The notes under the pieces were generated by a model that was given only the letters and a program-made list of their open reading frames with translations, had not been told where the DNA came from and did not search any database. A program made the position numbers and the translations under genes. From the IMG/VR virus record IMGVR_UViG_3300037963_001099, positions 1 to 24,015 of that record: a stretch of DNA of 24,015 bases. One strand, written 5' to 3'. Origin of the DNA: a virus. How positions within the stretch are numbered: position 1 is the stretch's first letter; every line of letters starts with the position of its first letter. Positions 1-6,502 of this stretch are shown in pieces.

Positions 1-1353
1 GAAGACGTGTTTTTCCCGCCCTACACCATCAATCCGCAGGAAGCTCCGTATTGCTTCCACGTGGTTCACATGACTCCCGAGCAACTTCGGGGCAAGATGG
101 CGAGCGAGGATTGGGACAAGGAGTTCGTTGAGGCCGTAATTGAGAAGTCCGGTCAGACCGAAGCAAGCGAGGGCAACTTAAACCGCCTCCGCGACAACCT
201 TGAGTTTACCGAGGACCATCACGACGAAACTTTGAGAATCGTCTATTGCTACCAGCGCCTCCTTGACGAGGACGACGTTCCCGGCATCTATTGTACGGTA
301 TTCAATGCCGACACGCCCGAACTTTACGCCAAGCACCAATTGCTCGACTACGGGCATGGCGGCTATCCTTTCGTAGTCACGACCCTTGAGAAAACCAGCA
401 AGCGCCTATACTCGTCACGCTCCTACCCGGAGCTTATCGAGAGCATCCAGCAGGTACTCAAGGTCGAGACGGATGCGGCGATTGACCGACAGTCGTTGTC
501 AACGCTTCCCCCACTTGAACACCCTCTTGGCCGGGCGCCGACCAAGTGGGGACCGGGGGTAAAGGTTCCTTACCGCACGCCGGGAGAATATCGGTTTGCC
601 GAAACCCCGCGCTTCGACGTGGGGTCGGTTGAAATACGCAAGTACGTCAAGGAGCAAGCCGACCGATACTTCGGCAGAAACGCTCCGAACGTTGACCCGG
701 TGGAAGCGCAGTCCAAGCAGCAGGAAGTAGTGGACAAGGTGTTCGGCCACCTCAAGAAGGTGTTCGACCAAGTGTTCACCCTGTACCAACAGTACGGCCC
801 GGACGAAGAGTTCTTCCGTGTCACCGGCATGAACAACATGCAGAAGTACGCAAAGGGCGCGGCGGGTGAGCGCTTTGACTTCTGGCTCCAGTTTGACGTG
901 GCGACCCAAGACCCGCAACAAATGGTCGAGCGCGTCAAAGCGGTGGCCGAGCTTGGGGGTATGCTCGACAGAAGCGGCACCCTGGATACCGAACGTCTTC
1001 TGCAAGTAGCCGTAGAACAAATCCTGCCCGGAGCCGCAGAGAAGGTCATGCTTCCGAAAGAAACCGCATCTGAGAAAGCGGTTGAGGAAGAGCGCGCTAC
1101 GATTGCCGAACTGTCTGCGGGTGTGCCTCCCAACGTTCGCGAACAGGATGCGCATGAGTTGAAGCTTCAAGTATTCCAGCAATGGCTCCAACAGCCCGAC
1201 GTCCAGCAACGGATACAGGGCGACGAAGCCATGCAGGAGCGCGTGAAGAACTATATGCAGCAACGTCAATTCGCCATCCAGCAAAAGCAAAATGCTGAAA
1301 TTGGAAGGATTGGCGCCCAGCCCACTCCATACGGACAAACGGCAAGTGGCTAG
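1..1353 (+). CDS. Portal protein (head-tail connector), 5' end missing
   Basis: The frame is open from the first base of the window, so the start lies upstream; about 450 C-terminal residues are present. The stop TAG is at 1351-1353. The portal is the dodecameric ring at the capsid vertex through which DNA is packaged and ejected. The visible N-terminal stretch (IxPxxxxxxxFHVVHMTPEQLRGKM) has the pattern seen where P22-like podovirus portals describe a conserved arginine/histidine-rich strand before a short helix. A long Gln- and Glu-rich helical C-terminus (about residues 385-440) ends in a flexible Gly/Thr/Ser tail. Position directly before scaffold and capsid genes supports the call. Complete P22-type portals are usually 600-750 residues, so some 200-300 residues are probably outside the window. 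Family assignment is from motif memory and context. Confidence 0.82.
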   Translation, partial: EDVFFPPYTINPQEAPYCFHVVHMTPEQLRGKMASEDWDKEFVEAVIEKSGQTEASEGNLNRLRDNLEFTEDHHDETLRIVYCYQRLLDEDDVPGIYCTVFNADTPELYAKHQLLDYGHGGYPFVVTTLEKTSKRLYSSRSYPELIESIQQVLKVETDAAIDRQSLSTLPPLEHPLGRAPTKWGPGVKVPYRTPGEYRFAETPRFDVGSVEIRKYVKEQADRYFGRNAPNVDPVEAQSKQQEVVDKVFGHLKKVFDQVFTLYQQYGPDEEFFRVTGMNNMQKYAKGAAGERFDFWLQFDVATQDPQQMVERVKAVAELGGMLDRSGTLDTERLLQVAVEQILPGAAEKVMLPKETASEKAVEEERATIAELSAGVPPNVREQDAHELKLQVFQQWLQQPDVQQRIQGDEAMQERVKNYMQQRQFAIQQKQNAEIGRIGAQPTPYGQTASG

Positions 1354-1489
1354 AAAGAAGGCAACCAAGACGCGCAAGGACTCTTGCTACCGCAAAGTTA
1401 AAAAGCAGTACAAGGTGTTTCCTTCCGCTTATGCCAGCGGGGCAATTGCCAAGTGTAGAAAGAAGAAGGCCGGCAAGAAGAAGAAGTAA
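1346..1489 (+). CDS. Small lysine-rich Cys-containing protein (47 aa)
   Basis: A GTG at 1346 lies inside the portal stop region and gives a 47-residue protein, translationally coupled to portal. An ATG at 1292 in the same frame would add 18 residues but runs deep inside portal without a Shine-Dalgarno, so I prefer GTG. The product contains the pattern RKDSCYRKVKxxYKVFPSAY followed by ASGAIAKCRKKK and ends in a KKAGKKKK tail. This YKVxPSAYASGAxxKCRK pattern recurs, as I remember it, in many uncultured aquatic phage genomes near the portal and capsid genes, with two conserved cysteines. Its function is not established. The extreme basic charge suggests nucleic-acid binding or a virion-packaged role, which is inference only. 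Confidence 0.7.
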   Translation: MARKKATKTRKDSCYRKVKKQYKVFPSAYASGAIAKCRKKKAGKKKK

Positions 1490-1728
1490 TGCCTGTTAGG
1501 AAAACCAAGAAAGGGGCTTCCTTGAAGCGGTGGTTCAAAGAAAAATGGACCGACCAACACGGCAGACCTTGCGGGAACAAAAAAACCAAAGGCGTAAAAA
1601 AATGCCGTCCCACGAAAAAAGTTTCTAAAAAAACACCAAAGACTTGGAAGCAAGTCGGGAAAAAGAAAAAGGCGCTCGTAGCTGAAAAACGAAGAGTAGG
1701 CATGGGGCGTAGAACCAAGAAAGCATAA
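1489..1728 (+). CDS. Small basic protein, DUF5872-like (79 aa)
   Basis: ATG overlaps the previous stop (TAATG at 1487-1491), indicating coupled translation. The protein carries the motif WFKEKWTDQHGRPCG near residues 15-29, then KKCRPTKKVSKKTPKTW near residues 37-53 and a basic tail. I associate this arrangement (W-x-x-E-K-W, one Cys, then C-R-P-T/S-K-x-V-S-x-K-T-P-x-T-W) with DUF5872, a family found in phages and some large eukaryotic viruses. No biochemical function is known to me. About one third of residues are Lys or Arg, so binding to DNA, RNA or an acidic virion partner is plausible. It is the second of four basic microproteins in a row. Confidence 0.75.
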   Translation: MPVRKTKKGASLKRWFKEKWTDQHGRPCGNKKTKGVKKCRPTKKVSKKTPKTWKQVGKKKKALVAEKRRVGMGRRTKKA

Positions 1729-1737
1729 GGAAAAGTC

Positions 1738-1854
1738 ATGCCAAGAGTAGGAAAAAAACATTACGCTTACACGCCAGCAGGAATGAAAAAGGCCAAAGCC
1801 GCCGCGAAAAAGGCAGGTAAGAAAGTTACTTACAAGAAAAAGAAAAAGAAATGA
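1738..1854 (+). CDS. Tiny lysine/alanine-rich protein (38 aa)
   Basis: Start ATG at 1738 has AAGGAAAA just upstream as ribosome binding site. The stop TGA at 1852-1854 overlaps the next ATG (ATGA at 1851). The 38-residue product begins MPRVGKKHYAYTPAGMKKAK, continues with an Ala/Lys helix and ends in six lysines. The MPxVGxKxYxYTxAGxxxAK opening is a recurring pattern in phage genomes, from memory, usually beside portal or capsid genes and sometimes fused to larger proteins. Function unknown. It resembles a minimal DNA-condensing or virion-filling peptide in composition, which I infer without direct support. Good coupling on both sides makes a real gene likely despite its small size. Confidence 0.7.
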   Translation: MPRVGKKHYAYTPAGMKKAKAAAKKAGKKVTYKKKKKK

Positions 1855-2099
1855 GCATCACCCATCGCGGCGAAAGGTTCTCGGGCTACAACAAGCCAAA
1901 GAGAACTCCCGGTAAGTCGAAAAAGTTTGCGGTCTTGGCCAAAGAAGGCGACAAGGTGCGCTTGGTACGATTTGGCGACCCGAACATGACTATAAAGAAA
2001 CATGACCCGAAGCGCAGGAAGTCCTTCCGCGCTAGGCATAAGTGCGACCAGAAGAAGTCAAAGCTGACGGCAGGGTACTGGTCTTGTAAGAAGTGGTGA
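1851..2099 (+). CDS. Basic protein of the GYNKPKRTPGK...VRFGDPNM family (82 aa)
   Basis: ATG overlaps the preceding stop (ATGA). The protein contains GxxFSGYNKPKRTPGKSKK (residues 7-25), then a hydrophobic strand pair LAKEGDKVRLVRFGDP (29-44), and ends with KSFRARHKCDQKKSK and AGYWSCKKW. I recognise this as a conserved viral and phage family (my recollection is DUF6321) in which the RTPG, VRFGxxxM, FRARHxC and YWxCxxW blocks are constant. The two cysteines near the C-terminus could bind metal or form a disulfide. Function is unknown. It is often found in the same neighbourhood as the other basic microproteins, so the four may act together. Confidence 0.78.
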   Translation: MSITHRGERFSGYNKPKRTPGKSKKFAVLAKEGDKVRLVRFGDPNMTIKKHDPKRRKSFRARHKCDQKKSKLTAGYWSCKKW

Positions 2100-2326
2100 T
2101 GAAACAATACGAGGAACCCGACCTTGAGAGGGTCCACAAGACCATTTCCTCCATCAAGAACGAACCTAACTTCAAAGAGTTCGTAAGTCTGTTGGAGTAT
2201 TTCCGAGAAGACTCCATTCGGGCGCTTCAGTCCGAAACCTGCATACAATGCACAAACCGGCATTACATGGTGTCGGGTAAGGTAGAAGCGCTGGACGAGT
2301 TGCTTGACCTTATCGCAAACGCTTAA
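2099..2326 (+). CDS. Small acidic hypothetical protein (75 aa)
   Basis: I chose ATG at 2099 because it overlaps the previous stop (TGATG). Two in-frame GTG codons lie immediately upstream. The product begins MKQYEEPDLERVHKTISSI, is mostly helical and acidic, and contains a C-x-x-C pair (CIQC) near residue 48 followed by a hydrophobic helix. It does not match a family I can name. Unlike the four preceding genes it is not basic. It is the last gene before a strong intrinsic terminator, so it closes the portal transcription unit. Confidence 0.6.
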   Translation: MKQYEEPDLERVHKTISSIKNEPNFKEFVSLLEYFREDSIRALQSETCIQCTNRHYMVSGKVEALDELLDLIANA

Positions 2327-2348
2327 TTTTCCACGCCACATCCTCCCG

Positions 2349-2384
2349 CCCCTGCGTCGTTCCCATCGCGGCGCAGGGGTTTTT
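2349..2384 (+). terminator. Strong intrinsic terminator after the portal/microprotein unit
   Basis: A stem pairs CCCCTGCG (2349-2356) with CGCAGGGG (2372-2379). Further pairs and G-U wobbles extend it to about 12 base pairs around a loop near 2361-2367, and a run of five T (2380-2384) follows. This is the classical rho-independent layout for plus-strand transcription. Confidence 0.85.
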
Positions 2385-2385
2385 C

Positions 2386-2414
2386 TTGGCAAAAGAGCGA
2401 CCTTGGGGTAACAT
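2386..2414 (+). promoter_or_regulatory. Candidate sigma70-type promoter for the scaffold/capsid unit
   Basis: TTGGCA (2386-2391; five of six matches to the -35 consensus) is separated by exactly 17 bases from TAACAT (2409-2414; four of six matches to the -10 consensus). It begins two bases after the terminator T-run and lies about 37 bases before the scaffold start. The position is what one expects of a promoter that restarts transcription for high-copy capsid genes. The match alone is modest, so this is a candidate. Confidence 0.45.
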
Positions 2415-2450
2415 TTGCAACACTGCGCCAAAGCGCGCTGGTTTTTAGTC

Positions 2451-3557
2451 ATGAGTAACGAGACTACCGAGGTCGTCTCCGCACCCTTAGAAGAAAGTGC
2501 GGTGGAAACGGAAACGCAGCCGGACGGCAATTTGTCGATGTCCGATTACGTCGCGTCGATTATGACGCGAGGTGAAGAGACGGAAAGCGAAGCGCCTGAA
2601 GGTCAAGCTGAAGCTGAAGAGGAGTCCGCTGAACAAGCTGCGGAAGCCCCGGAAGCCGAGGAACCGGAAGACGTGCCGGAGGAATCTTCGCAAGAAGAGC
2701 CGCCCGCAGAGACTTCCACAGATGTTCTTTCTAAGTTAGGAATAAACTTGGACGACATGTCCGAGGAAGACGCGAAAGCGTTGTCGAAGGCGCTCAATGC
2801 CTCGGCGGTCAAGAGGTTCGGGAAACTTACTGCGCAAAAAAAGGCGCTGATAGAGCGGAACGAGGAACTTGAACGCCAAGTCCAGAGCGCTGAAAGCGCG
2901 CCGGTCAACGAAACTCCTTCTTATATGCAGGACAATGCCCTGCATAAAGTCACCTCCCAAGAGGAGATGCAGAAGGAAGTGGACAGCTTGAACTCGCTCA
3001 TCGAATGGGCGGAAGAAAGTATGGACGGCGAAGAGCAGTACGACGACGAGGGGAACGAGTACGTCGCTGAAAACGATGGGGTCAAGTATTCCAAGGCTGA
3101 ACTGAAGAAGCTAAGGAACAACGCCCGGAAGATTCTGCGGAAAGACGTACCGGAGCGCCAAAAGTGGATACAGGAGAAACAGCAATCCGACCAGCTTGCG
3201 GTGGATACCTTCGACTTCCTCGGGGATAAGGAGAGCCCGGACTACGCCATGTACCTACAAGTGAAGAGTTCGCCGCTTTACGCGCCGCTTCTGGCGCGGA
3301 TGCCGAACGCCAACTTTGCGATAGGGCTCATGGTGGAGGGAGCCAAAACGGTAAAAGCGCGCTACGAAGCGCAGGACAAACCAAAGGCAACTCGGAAACC
3401 CAAGGCGCCCGTAGCTTCCACCGAAGCAGCGGTCACGGCCAAAACGTCGCCCAAGTCCCAACGTGAGAAGTCTGTGCAGGCGGCTCGTCAACAATTTGAA
3501 GAGTCCGGAAGCATGTCCGACTACCAAACTTACCTGCGCCTAAAGCGCGAAACTTAA
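2451..3557 (+). CDS. Capsid scaffolding protein (368 aa)
   Basis: ATG at 2451 is chosen. An upstream TTG at 2415 is in frame but overlaps the candidate promoter region. The N-terminal ~110 residues are strongly acidic and low in complexity (Glu, Ala, Pro, Ser), followed by predicted coiled-coil helices (about residues 100-250, Glu/Lys/Arg/Gln-rich). The basic C-terminus near residues 310-368 ends DYQTYLRLKRET. An acidic disordered head, central coiled coil and a basic C-terminal helix that contacts the capsid shell are the hallmarks of P22-type scaffolds, which guide procapsid assembly and then leave. It sits immediately upstream of the capsid gene, the usual position. No protease domain is visible. 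The Shine-Dalgarno is weak. The call rests on composition and gene order. Confidence 0.78.
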   Translation: MSNETTEVVSAPLEESAVETETQPDGNLSMSDYVASIMTRGEETESEAPEGQAEAEEESAEQAAEAPEAEEPEDVPEESSQEEPPAETSTDVLSKLGINLDDMSEEDAKALSKALNASAVKRFGKLTAQKKALIERNEELERQVQSAESAPVNETPSYMQDNALHKVTSQEEMQKEVDSLNSLIEWAEESMDGEEQYDDEGNEYVAENDGVKYSKAELKKLRNNARKILRKDVPERQKWIQEKQQSDQLAVDTFDFLGDKESPDYAMYLQVKSSPLYAPLLARMPNANFAIGLMVEGAKTVKARYEAQDKPKATRKPKAPVASTEAAVTAKTSPKSQREKSVQAARQQFEESGSMSDYQTYLRLKRET

Positions 3558-3574
3558 TATAAGGAGAAAAAACT

Positions 3575-4543
3575 ATGGCTAAAGCCGCATCGTACAACGT
3601 GGCGGGAAACCGAGAAGACCTCTCGGACATCCTGACCATTCTTGAGCCAGAAGCGACTCCCGTCACTTCTATGGCTAAAAAGCAAAAGGCGTCCGCTACT
3701 TTCTTTGAGTGGCAAGTGGACGACCTTCAAGAAGTCGAGTTCGCCGGAGTGAACGAAGGCGAGGACGTTAGCGCCTTCACCAACGCTTCCGCCAACCGCG
3801 CTCGTCTTGGCAACTACATCCAGAAGTTCCGTCGCACGTTCGCCGTGTCCGACATCCAAGAACTTACGGACACCGCCGCCGTTTCCAGCGAGTTCGCTTA
3901 CGCCGAAGGCAAGGCCGCTCGGGAAATCAAGCGCGACGTCGAAGCCGCCATTTGTTCCGGTCAAGACCGTCAAGCCGACTCCGGCGCGGGAAGCCCTTAC
4001 AAGACTCGCGGCATGTTCAAGTGGCTTGGAAACGGAGGGCAACCTTCCGACATTCCCGCTGCTTTCCAAAACGTAGCCAACGATACTTCCGCCACGCAAT
4101 CGGAAGGCAGCTTTAACAGCGTGCTTCAAGAGCTTTACGAAGCTAATGGGATGCCCGGTGGACAACTCACCTTGGTAGCCGGCCCGCAACTGAAGAAAGA
4201 AATTTCTGATTTTGCTCGTCAGGAAGGTGGAACGACCGCCCTGTCCTTCTCGGTGACTCAGAGCGCTGAATCCAAGAAGATTACGCTCTCCGTCAACATG
4301 TACGAAGGTGATTTCGGAAACGTGGCCATCGTGCCTTCCGTGTTCCTTAACAGGACTAGCGGTTCTGCTACGCTTGACAGCGATGCCGGACTTCTTCTGG
4401 ACCCGGACTACTTCGCTCTTCATCAACTGAAGGCCGAAGCTAAAACCGAGCTTGAAGACCAAGGCGGCGGACGTCGCGGGTTCTGTGACATCATCTGCGG
4501 TCTAGCTTGCTTGGCTCCCAAGGCTCACGGCTACTTCGCCTAA
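3575..4543 (+). CDS. Major capsid protein, SU10/DUF5309-like HK97 fold (322 aa)
   Basis: A strong ribosome binding site (AAGGAG, eleven bases upstream) precedes ATG 3575. Features of the family are visible: an N-terminal arm with NREDLSDILTILEPEATPVTSM, the strand/loop FFEWQVDDLQ (residues 44-53), the RLGNYIQKFRRTFAVSDIQE block (77-96), and the helix containing KRDVEAAICSGQ. Later come NQ-less G-loop equivalents and a C-terminal DPDYFALHQLKAEAKTELED strand. This matches what I know of SU10-type major head proteins, an HK97-fold family common in podoviruses of this type. An odd detail is three cysteines at 304, 308 and 312, each four residues apart, next to the C-terminus, plus one at 127. It would assemble into the icosahedral shell on the upstream scaffold. 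Confidence 0.88.
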   Translation: MAKAASYNVAGNREDLSDILTILEPEATPVTSMAKKQKASATFFEWQVDDLQEVEFAGVNEGEDVSAFTNASANRARLGNYIQKFRRTFAVSDIQELTDTAAVSSEFAYAEGKAAREIKRDVEAAICSGQDRQADSGAGSPYKTRGMFKWLGNGGQPSDIPAAFQNVANDTSATQSEGSFNSVLQELYEANGMPGGQLTLVAGPQLKKEISDFARQEGGTTALSFSVTQSAESKKITLSVNMYEGDFGNVAIVPSVFLNRTSGSATLDSDAGLLLDPDYFALHQLKAEAKTELEDQGGGRRGFCDIICGLACLAPKAHGYFA

Positions 4544-4568
4544 ATCTTAAATATAGGAGACAAATACA

Positions 4569-5015
4569 ATGGCTGAATTAAGTAATAATGAGTCCGTAGG
4601 AGATTTCACGCATGTCCTACGTCTTAGCACGCAAGACATTATTGACGCTAGTACCAACCGAACCGTATGGGGGCAAATTCCTGGCGGCGGTGCAGTTGAC
4701 GTTGCCTTTGCAGTTGAGTCAGTAGCACTTGCTGGTGCCACCGACATTACGCTAGAAGTTGGCACGGGTACAGACGATGATACATTGATTGCATCATTTG
4801 ACGTTGACGGTAATAACGGTGCAACTGTTTACAACACTGGAACGGACTTCGTTCAGGGTGCTGGTACTACAACAGTTGAAGCCGGAGCTGCTCCAGTAGC
4901 TGTTGGTGCATCTGCTACTAACCTTATCTACAAGTTTGGTGGCACGGTTGCTAATCTTACCGCAGGTGAAGTAATTATTGGGGTTCGTGTATTCGACCCA
5001 ATGAGATTTGCTTAA
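4569..5015 (+). CDS. Putative head decoration or virion surface protein (148 aa)
   Basis: AGGAGA sits nine bases upstream of ATG 4569. The protein is rich in Gly, Thr, Val, Ala and Asp, without charged helices, and looks like an all-beta protein: short alternating strands such as VDVAFAVESVALAGATDITL and TAGEVIIGVRVFDPM. Genes of this size and composition directly after the capsid gene often encode head decoration or stabilisation proteins. No family motif identifies it, so the role is by context. Codon choice differs from the neighbours: many GGT, GCT, GTT and ACT codons where adjoining genes prefer GGC, GCC and GTC, which may indicate a different origin or selection for high expression. Confidence 0.55.
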   Translation: MAELSNNESVGDFTHVLRLSTQDIIDASTNRTVWGQIPGGGAVDVAFAVESVALAGATDITLEVGTGTDDDTLIASFDVDGNNGATVYNTGTDFVQGAGTTTVEAGAAPVAVGASATNLIYKFGGTVANLTAGEVIIGVRVFDPMRFA

Positions 5016-5037
5016 CCTTTCTTTCATCGGGGGAATC

Positions 5038-5076
5038 GAGCGCGCCGGGTTTTTTATTCTTTCCCCCGGCGCGCTC
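5038..5076 (+). terminator. Very stable GC-rich hairpin with T-rich loop, possible attenuator or terminator
   Basis: Perfect 12-base arms GAGCGCGCCGGG (5038-5049) and CCCGGCGCGCTC (5065-5076) enclose a 15-base T-rich loop. It lies between the decoration gene and the next gene, just ahead of that gene's GAGGAGG ribosome binding site. The T-run is inside the loop rather than after the stem, so it is not a textbook terminator. It could protect the capsid mRNA 3' end, reduce read-through or be an RNA-processing site. Confidence 0.6.
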
Positions 5077-5098
5077 CCTCGGTGAGGAGGATAAACCG

Positions 5099-5404
5099 AT
5101 GGCAGACATTTTTCTACCAAAGTGGAAGAACGGAAACGGTTCTTCCTTTATGCGCAACCTCGACCGATACTTGCGGTACGAGGTTGATTTGGAGCAGCAC
5201 GAAGCGTCCATGCGGGAGACTATGGCCCGCAAGGAGAACCGCGAAATGGGCAAAGCTCAAATGGACGGACTTGGCAAACTGAAAGGTTCCATCCCCGCTC
5301 GCGAGTATTTCCGTTGGCACCAGTCCCATAGGGGGTGCTGGGGGGACAAGGGCTTCGTAAATGAGTTCTTCCGCGACAATCCGGAACTAAGGGCGCAAAG
5401 TTGA
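5099..5404 (+). CDS. Hypothetical protein, possibly head-tail joining region (101 aa)
   Basis: GAGGAGG about eight bases upstream gives ATG 5099 a very strong start. The protein opens MADIFLPKWKNGNGSSFMRN and has a charged helical middle (residues 20-60, Arg/Glu/Met rich) and an aromatic, basic C-terminal segment with REYFRWHQSHRGCW. I recognise no family. It lies between the decoration gene and the adaptor, the position in which podoviruses often carry small structural or assembly genes. Its stop overlaps the TTG start of the adaptor by four bases (TTGA). Confidence 0.65.
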   Translation: MADIFLPKWKNGNGSSFMRNLDRYLRYEVDLEQHEASMRETMARKENREMGKAQMDGLGKLKGSIPAREYFRWHQSHRGCWGDKGFVNEFFRDNPELRAQS

Positions 5405-6231
5405 GAACGGTTGCGGTCAGCTTGATGACTACCAACCTCCGGCATCTGCTGGGGGTTGACGCGCTTACTACCGCCGAGTCCTCTGCCGCAGTTCGTAGCT
5501 TCAACAAATACTCGCGCTTGGCGCGTGAGCGCACGGATTGGCCGGACGTAACCGAGTTGAAGCAGTTCATACCCGACGTTCGGGTAAGAGCGGTGAACGT
5601 CGGGAACGGAGGCACCGGGTATTCAAGCGCTCCTTCCGTGGCCTTTTCCGGAGGAGGAGGAAGTAGCGCCGCCGCTACCGCCACCATAGATTCGGACGGA
5701 GCGGTAAACGGGGTGGCGATTACGAACCAAGGCACCGGATATACGAGCGCCCCGACCGTCGCTTTTTCGGGTGGAGGAGGAAGCGGAGCAACCGCCGAGG
5801 CAACCGTCCTTGGGTTCATTGACCACGGCACCTCCGTGGGTGAAGTTCTGCGCATTACGGAGAACGACCCGTACAGCGCCGCCGTGCCGCAGGAAGTACC
5901 CTTTCGCTCCATATACGAGTCAGGGTCCGACTACGGTCTCACCTTGCTGGAGAACAGGAGTTCCACCGCTCCCGTTTGGGTGAAGTATCGACTGCCGATA
6001 GCGGACTACACTTCATCCAGCACCAACTACCCTTACGTCTTTTCCGAGTATGCCATTATGGGAGCCTACGCTGACTGGCTTCTCGCTGACGGTCAAATGG
6101 AGAAGGCGAACGTAGCGTCTCAGCGCGCTGAAAACTTTATGCTAAACGAACTGGACAAGCTGGAGCGCCAGCAACGCCAGTTCACTTTCACGCAATTCAC
6201 AACCTACGGGACAAGCGCGGCACAGCCGTAA
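5401..6231 (+). CDS. Head-tail adaptor protein with two inserted Gly-rich beta repeats (276 aa)
   Basis: The TTG at 5401 overlaps the previous stop (TTGA). ATG 5425 is an alternative start that would remove eight residues, and neither has a clear Shine-Dalgarno. Residues 1-60 (RSFNKYSRLARERTDWPDV) and 155-276 (ENDPYSAAVP, WVKYRLPIADY, YPYVFSEYAIMGAYADWL, then a long helix ending LERQQRQ) resemble the podovirus connector/adaptor family that sits beneath the portal. Between them lie two 25-residue copies of GTGYxSAPxVAFSGGGGS at residues 71-95 and 111-135, 40 residues apart. Such repeats are common in phage tail and surface proteins as short beta modules. Here they interrupt the adaptor, which probably projects them outward from the neck. 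The adaptor role comes from pattern memory plus position. Confidence 0.65.
   Translation: MRTVAVSLMTTNLRHLLGVDALTTAESSAAVRSFNKYSRLARERTDWPDVTELKQFIPDVRVRAVNVGNGGTGYSSAPSVAFSGGGGSSAAATATIDSDGAVNGVAITNQGTGYTSAPTVAFSGGGGSGATAEATVLGFIDHGTSVGEVLRITENDPYSAAVPQEVPFRSIYESGSDYGLTLLENRSSTAPVWVKYRLPIADYTSSSTNYPYVFSEYAIMGAYADWLLADGQMEKANVASQRAENFMLNELDKLERQQRQFTFTQFTTYGTSAAQP
5611..5805 (+). repeat. Two tandem 75-base coding repeats (120-base period) in the adaptor gene
   Basis: The segments 5611-5685 and 5731-5805 encode near-identical GTGYxSAPxVAFSGGGGSxAxAxAT modules, with synonymous DNA divergence (for example GGG TAT TCA versus GGA TAT ACG). The intervening 45 bases encode IDSDGAVNGVAITNQ. The silent differences show an old duplication rather than a recent slippage event. 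Confidence 0.85.
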
Positions 6232-6241
6232 AGGAGTAAAT

Positions 6242-6502
6242 ATGGGCGGTTCAACCAACATCTATAATCTCAGCGGCGGCAACGGTTCGCAGTATGTCAC
6301 CACAGCGGGTCCGCATACGGGAGACTTTTACGCCATTCAGTTTTTAGGCACAACGCAAATTGATGCCCTTACTGGTAACATGGATAACTCATCTGCTCTT
6401 ATTAGCGACAACCATGAGTTTTCAAACGGAGATGTAATTTATGGACGCTTTTCCAGTGTGACCATAGACGGCTCCGGTAAGGCAATCTTGTATAACGCCT
6501 AA
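6242..6502 (+). CDS. Small virion-associated hypothetical protein (86 aa)
   Basis: AAAGGAG precedes ATG 6242. The protein has Gly/Ser/Asn-rich ends and a core reading FYAIQFLGTTQIDALTGNMD, then NGDVIYGRFSSVTID and a final strand KAILYNA. I recall this AIQFL...ID.LTGNM.....G..IYGRF pattern in small phage structural proteins adjacent to tail genes, with no known biochemical role. The fold is probably a small beta barrel. Its stop overlaps the next start (TAATG), so it is likely co-translated with the tail protein that follows. Confidence 0.6.
   Translation: MGGSTNIYNLSGGNGSQYVTTAGPHTGDFYAIQFLGTTQIDALTGNMDNSSALISDNHEFSNGDVIYGRFSSVTIDGSGKAILYNA

Noticed and set aside
1292-1353. Programmed frameshift fusing portal to the first basic protein
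   Set aside because: No slippery heptamer at the overlap; a GTG restart at 1346 explains the gene simply.
499-1377. 292-residue open frame on the minus strand opposite portal
   Set aside because: Shadow of portal; Leu/Arg/His-rich composition typical of antisense translation.
2415-2450. TTG start upstream of the scaffold ATG
   Set aside because: It would overlap the candidate promoter and has no ribosome binding site; ATG 2451 is more plausible.
3554-4462. 302-residue open frame on the minus strand opposite the capsid gene
   Set aside because: It is the mirror of strong capsid coding with no ribosome binding site or plausible motif.
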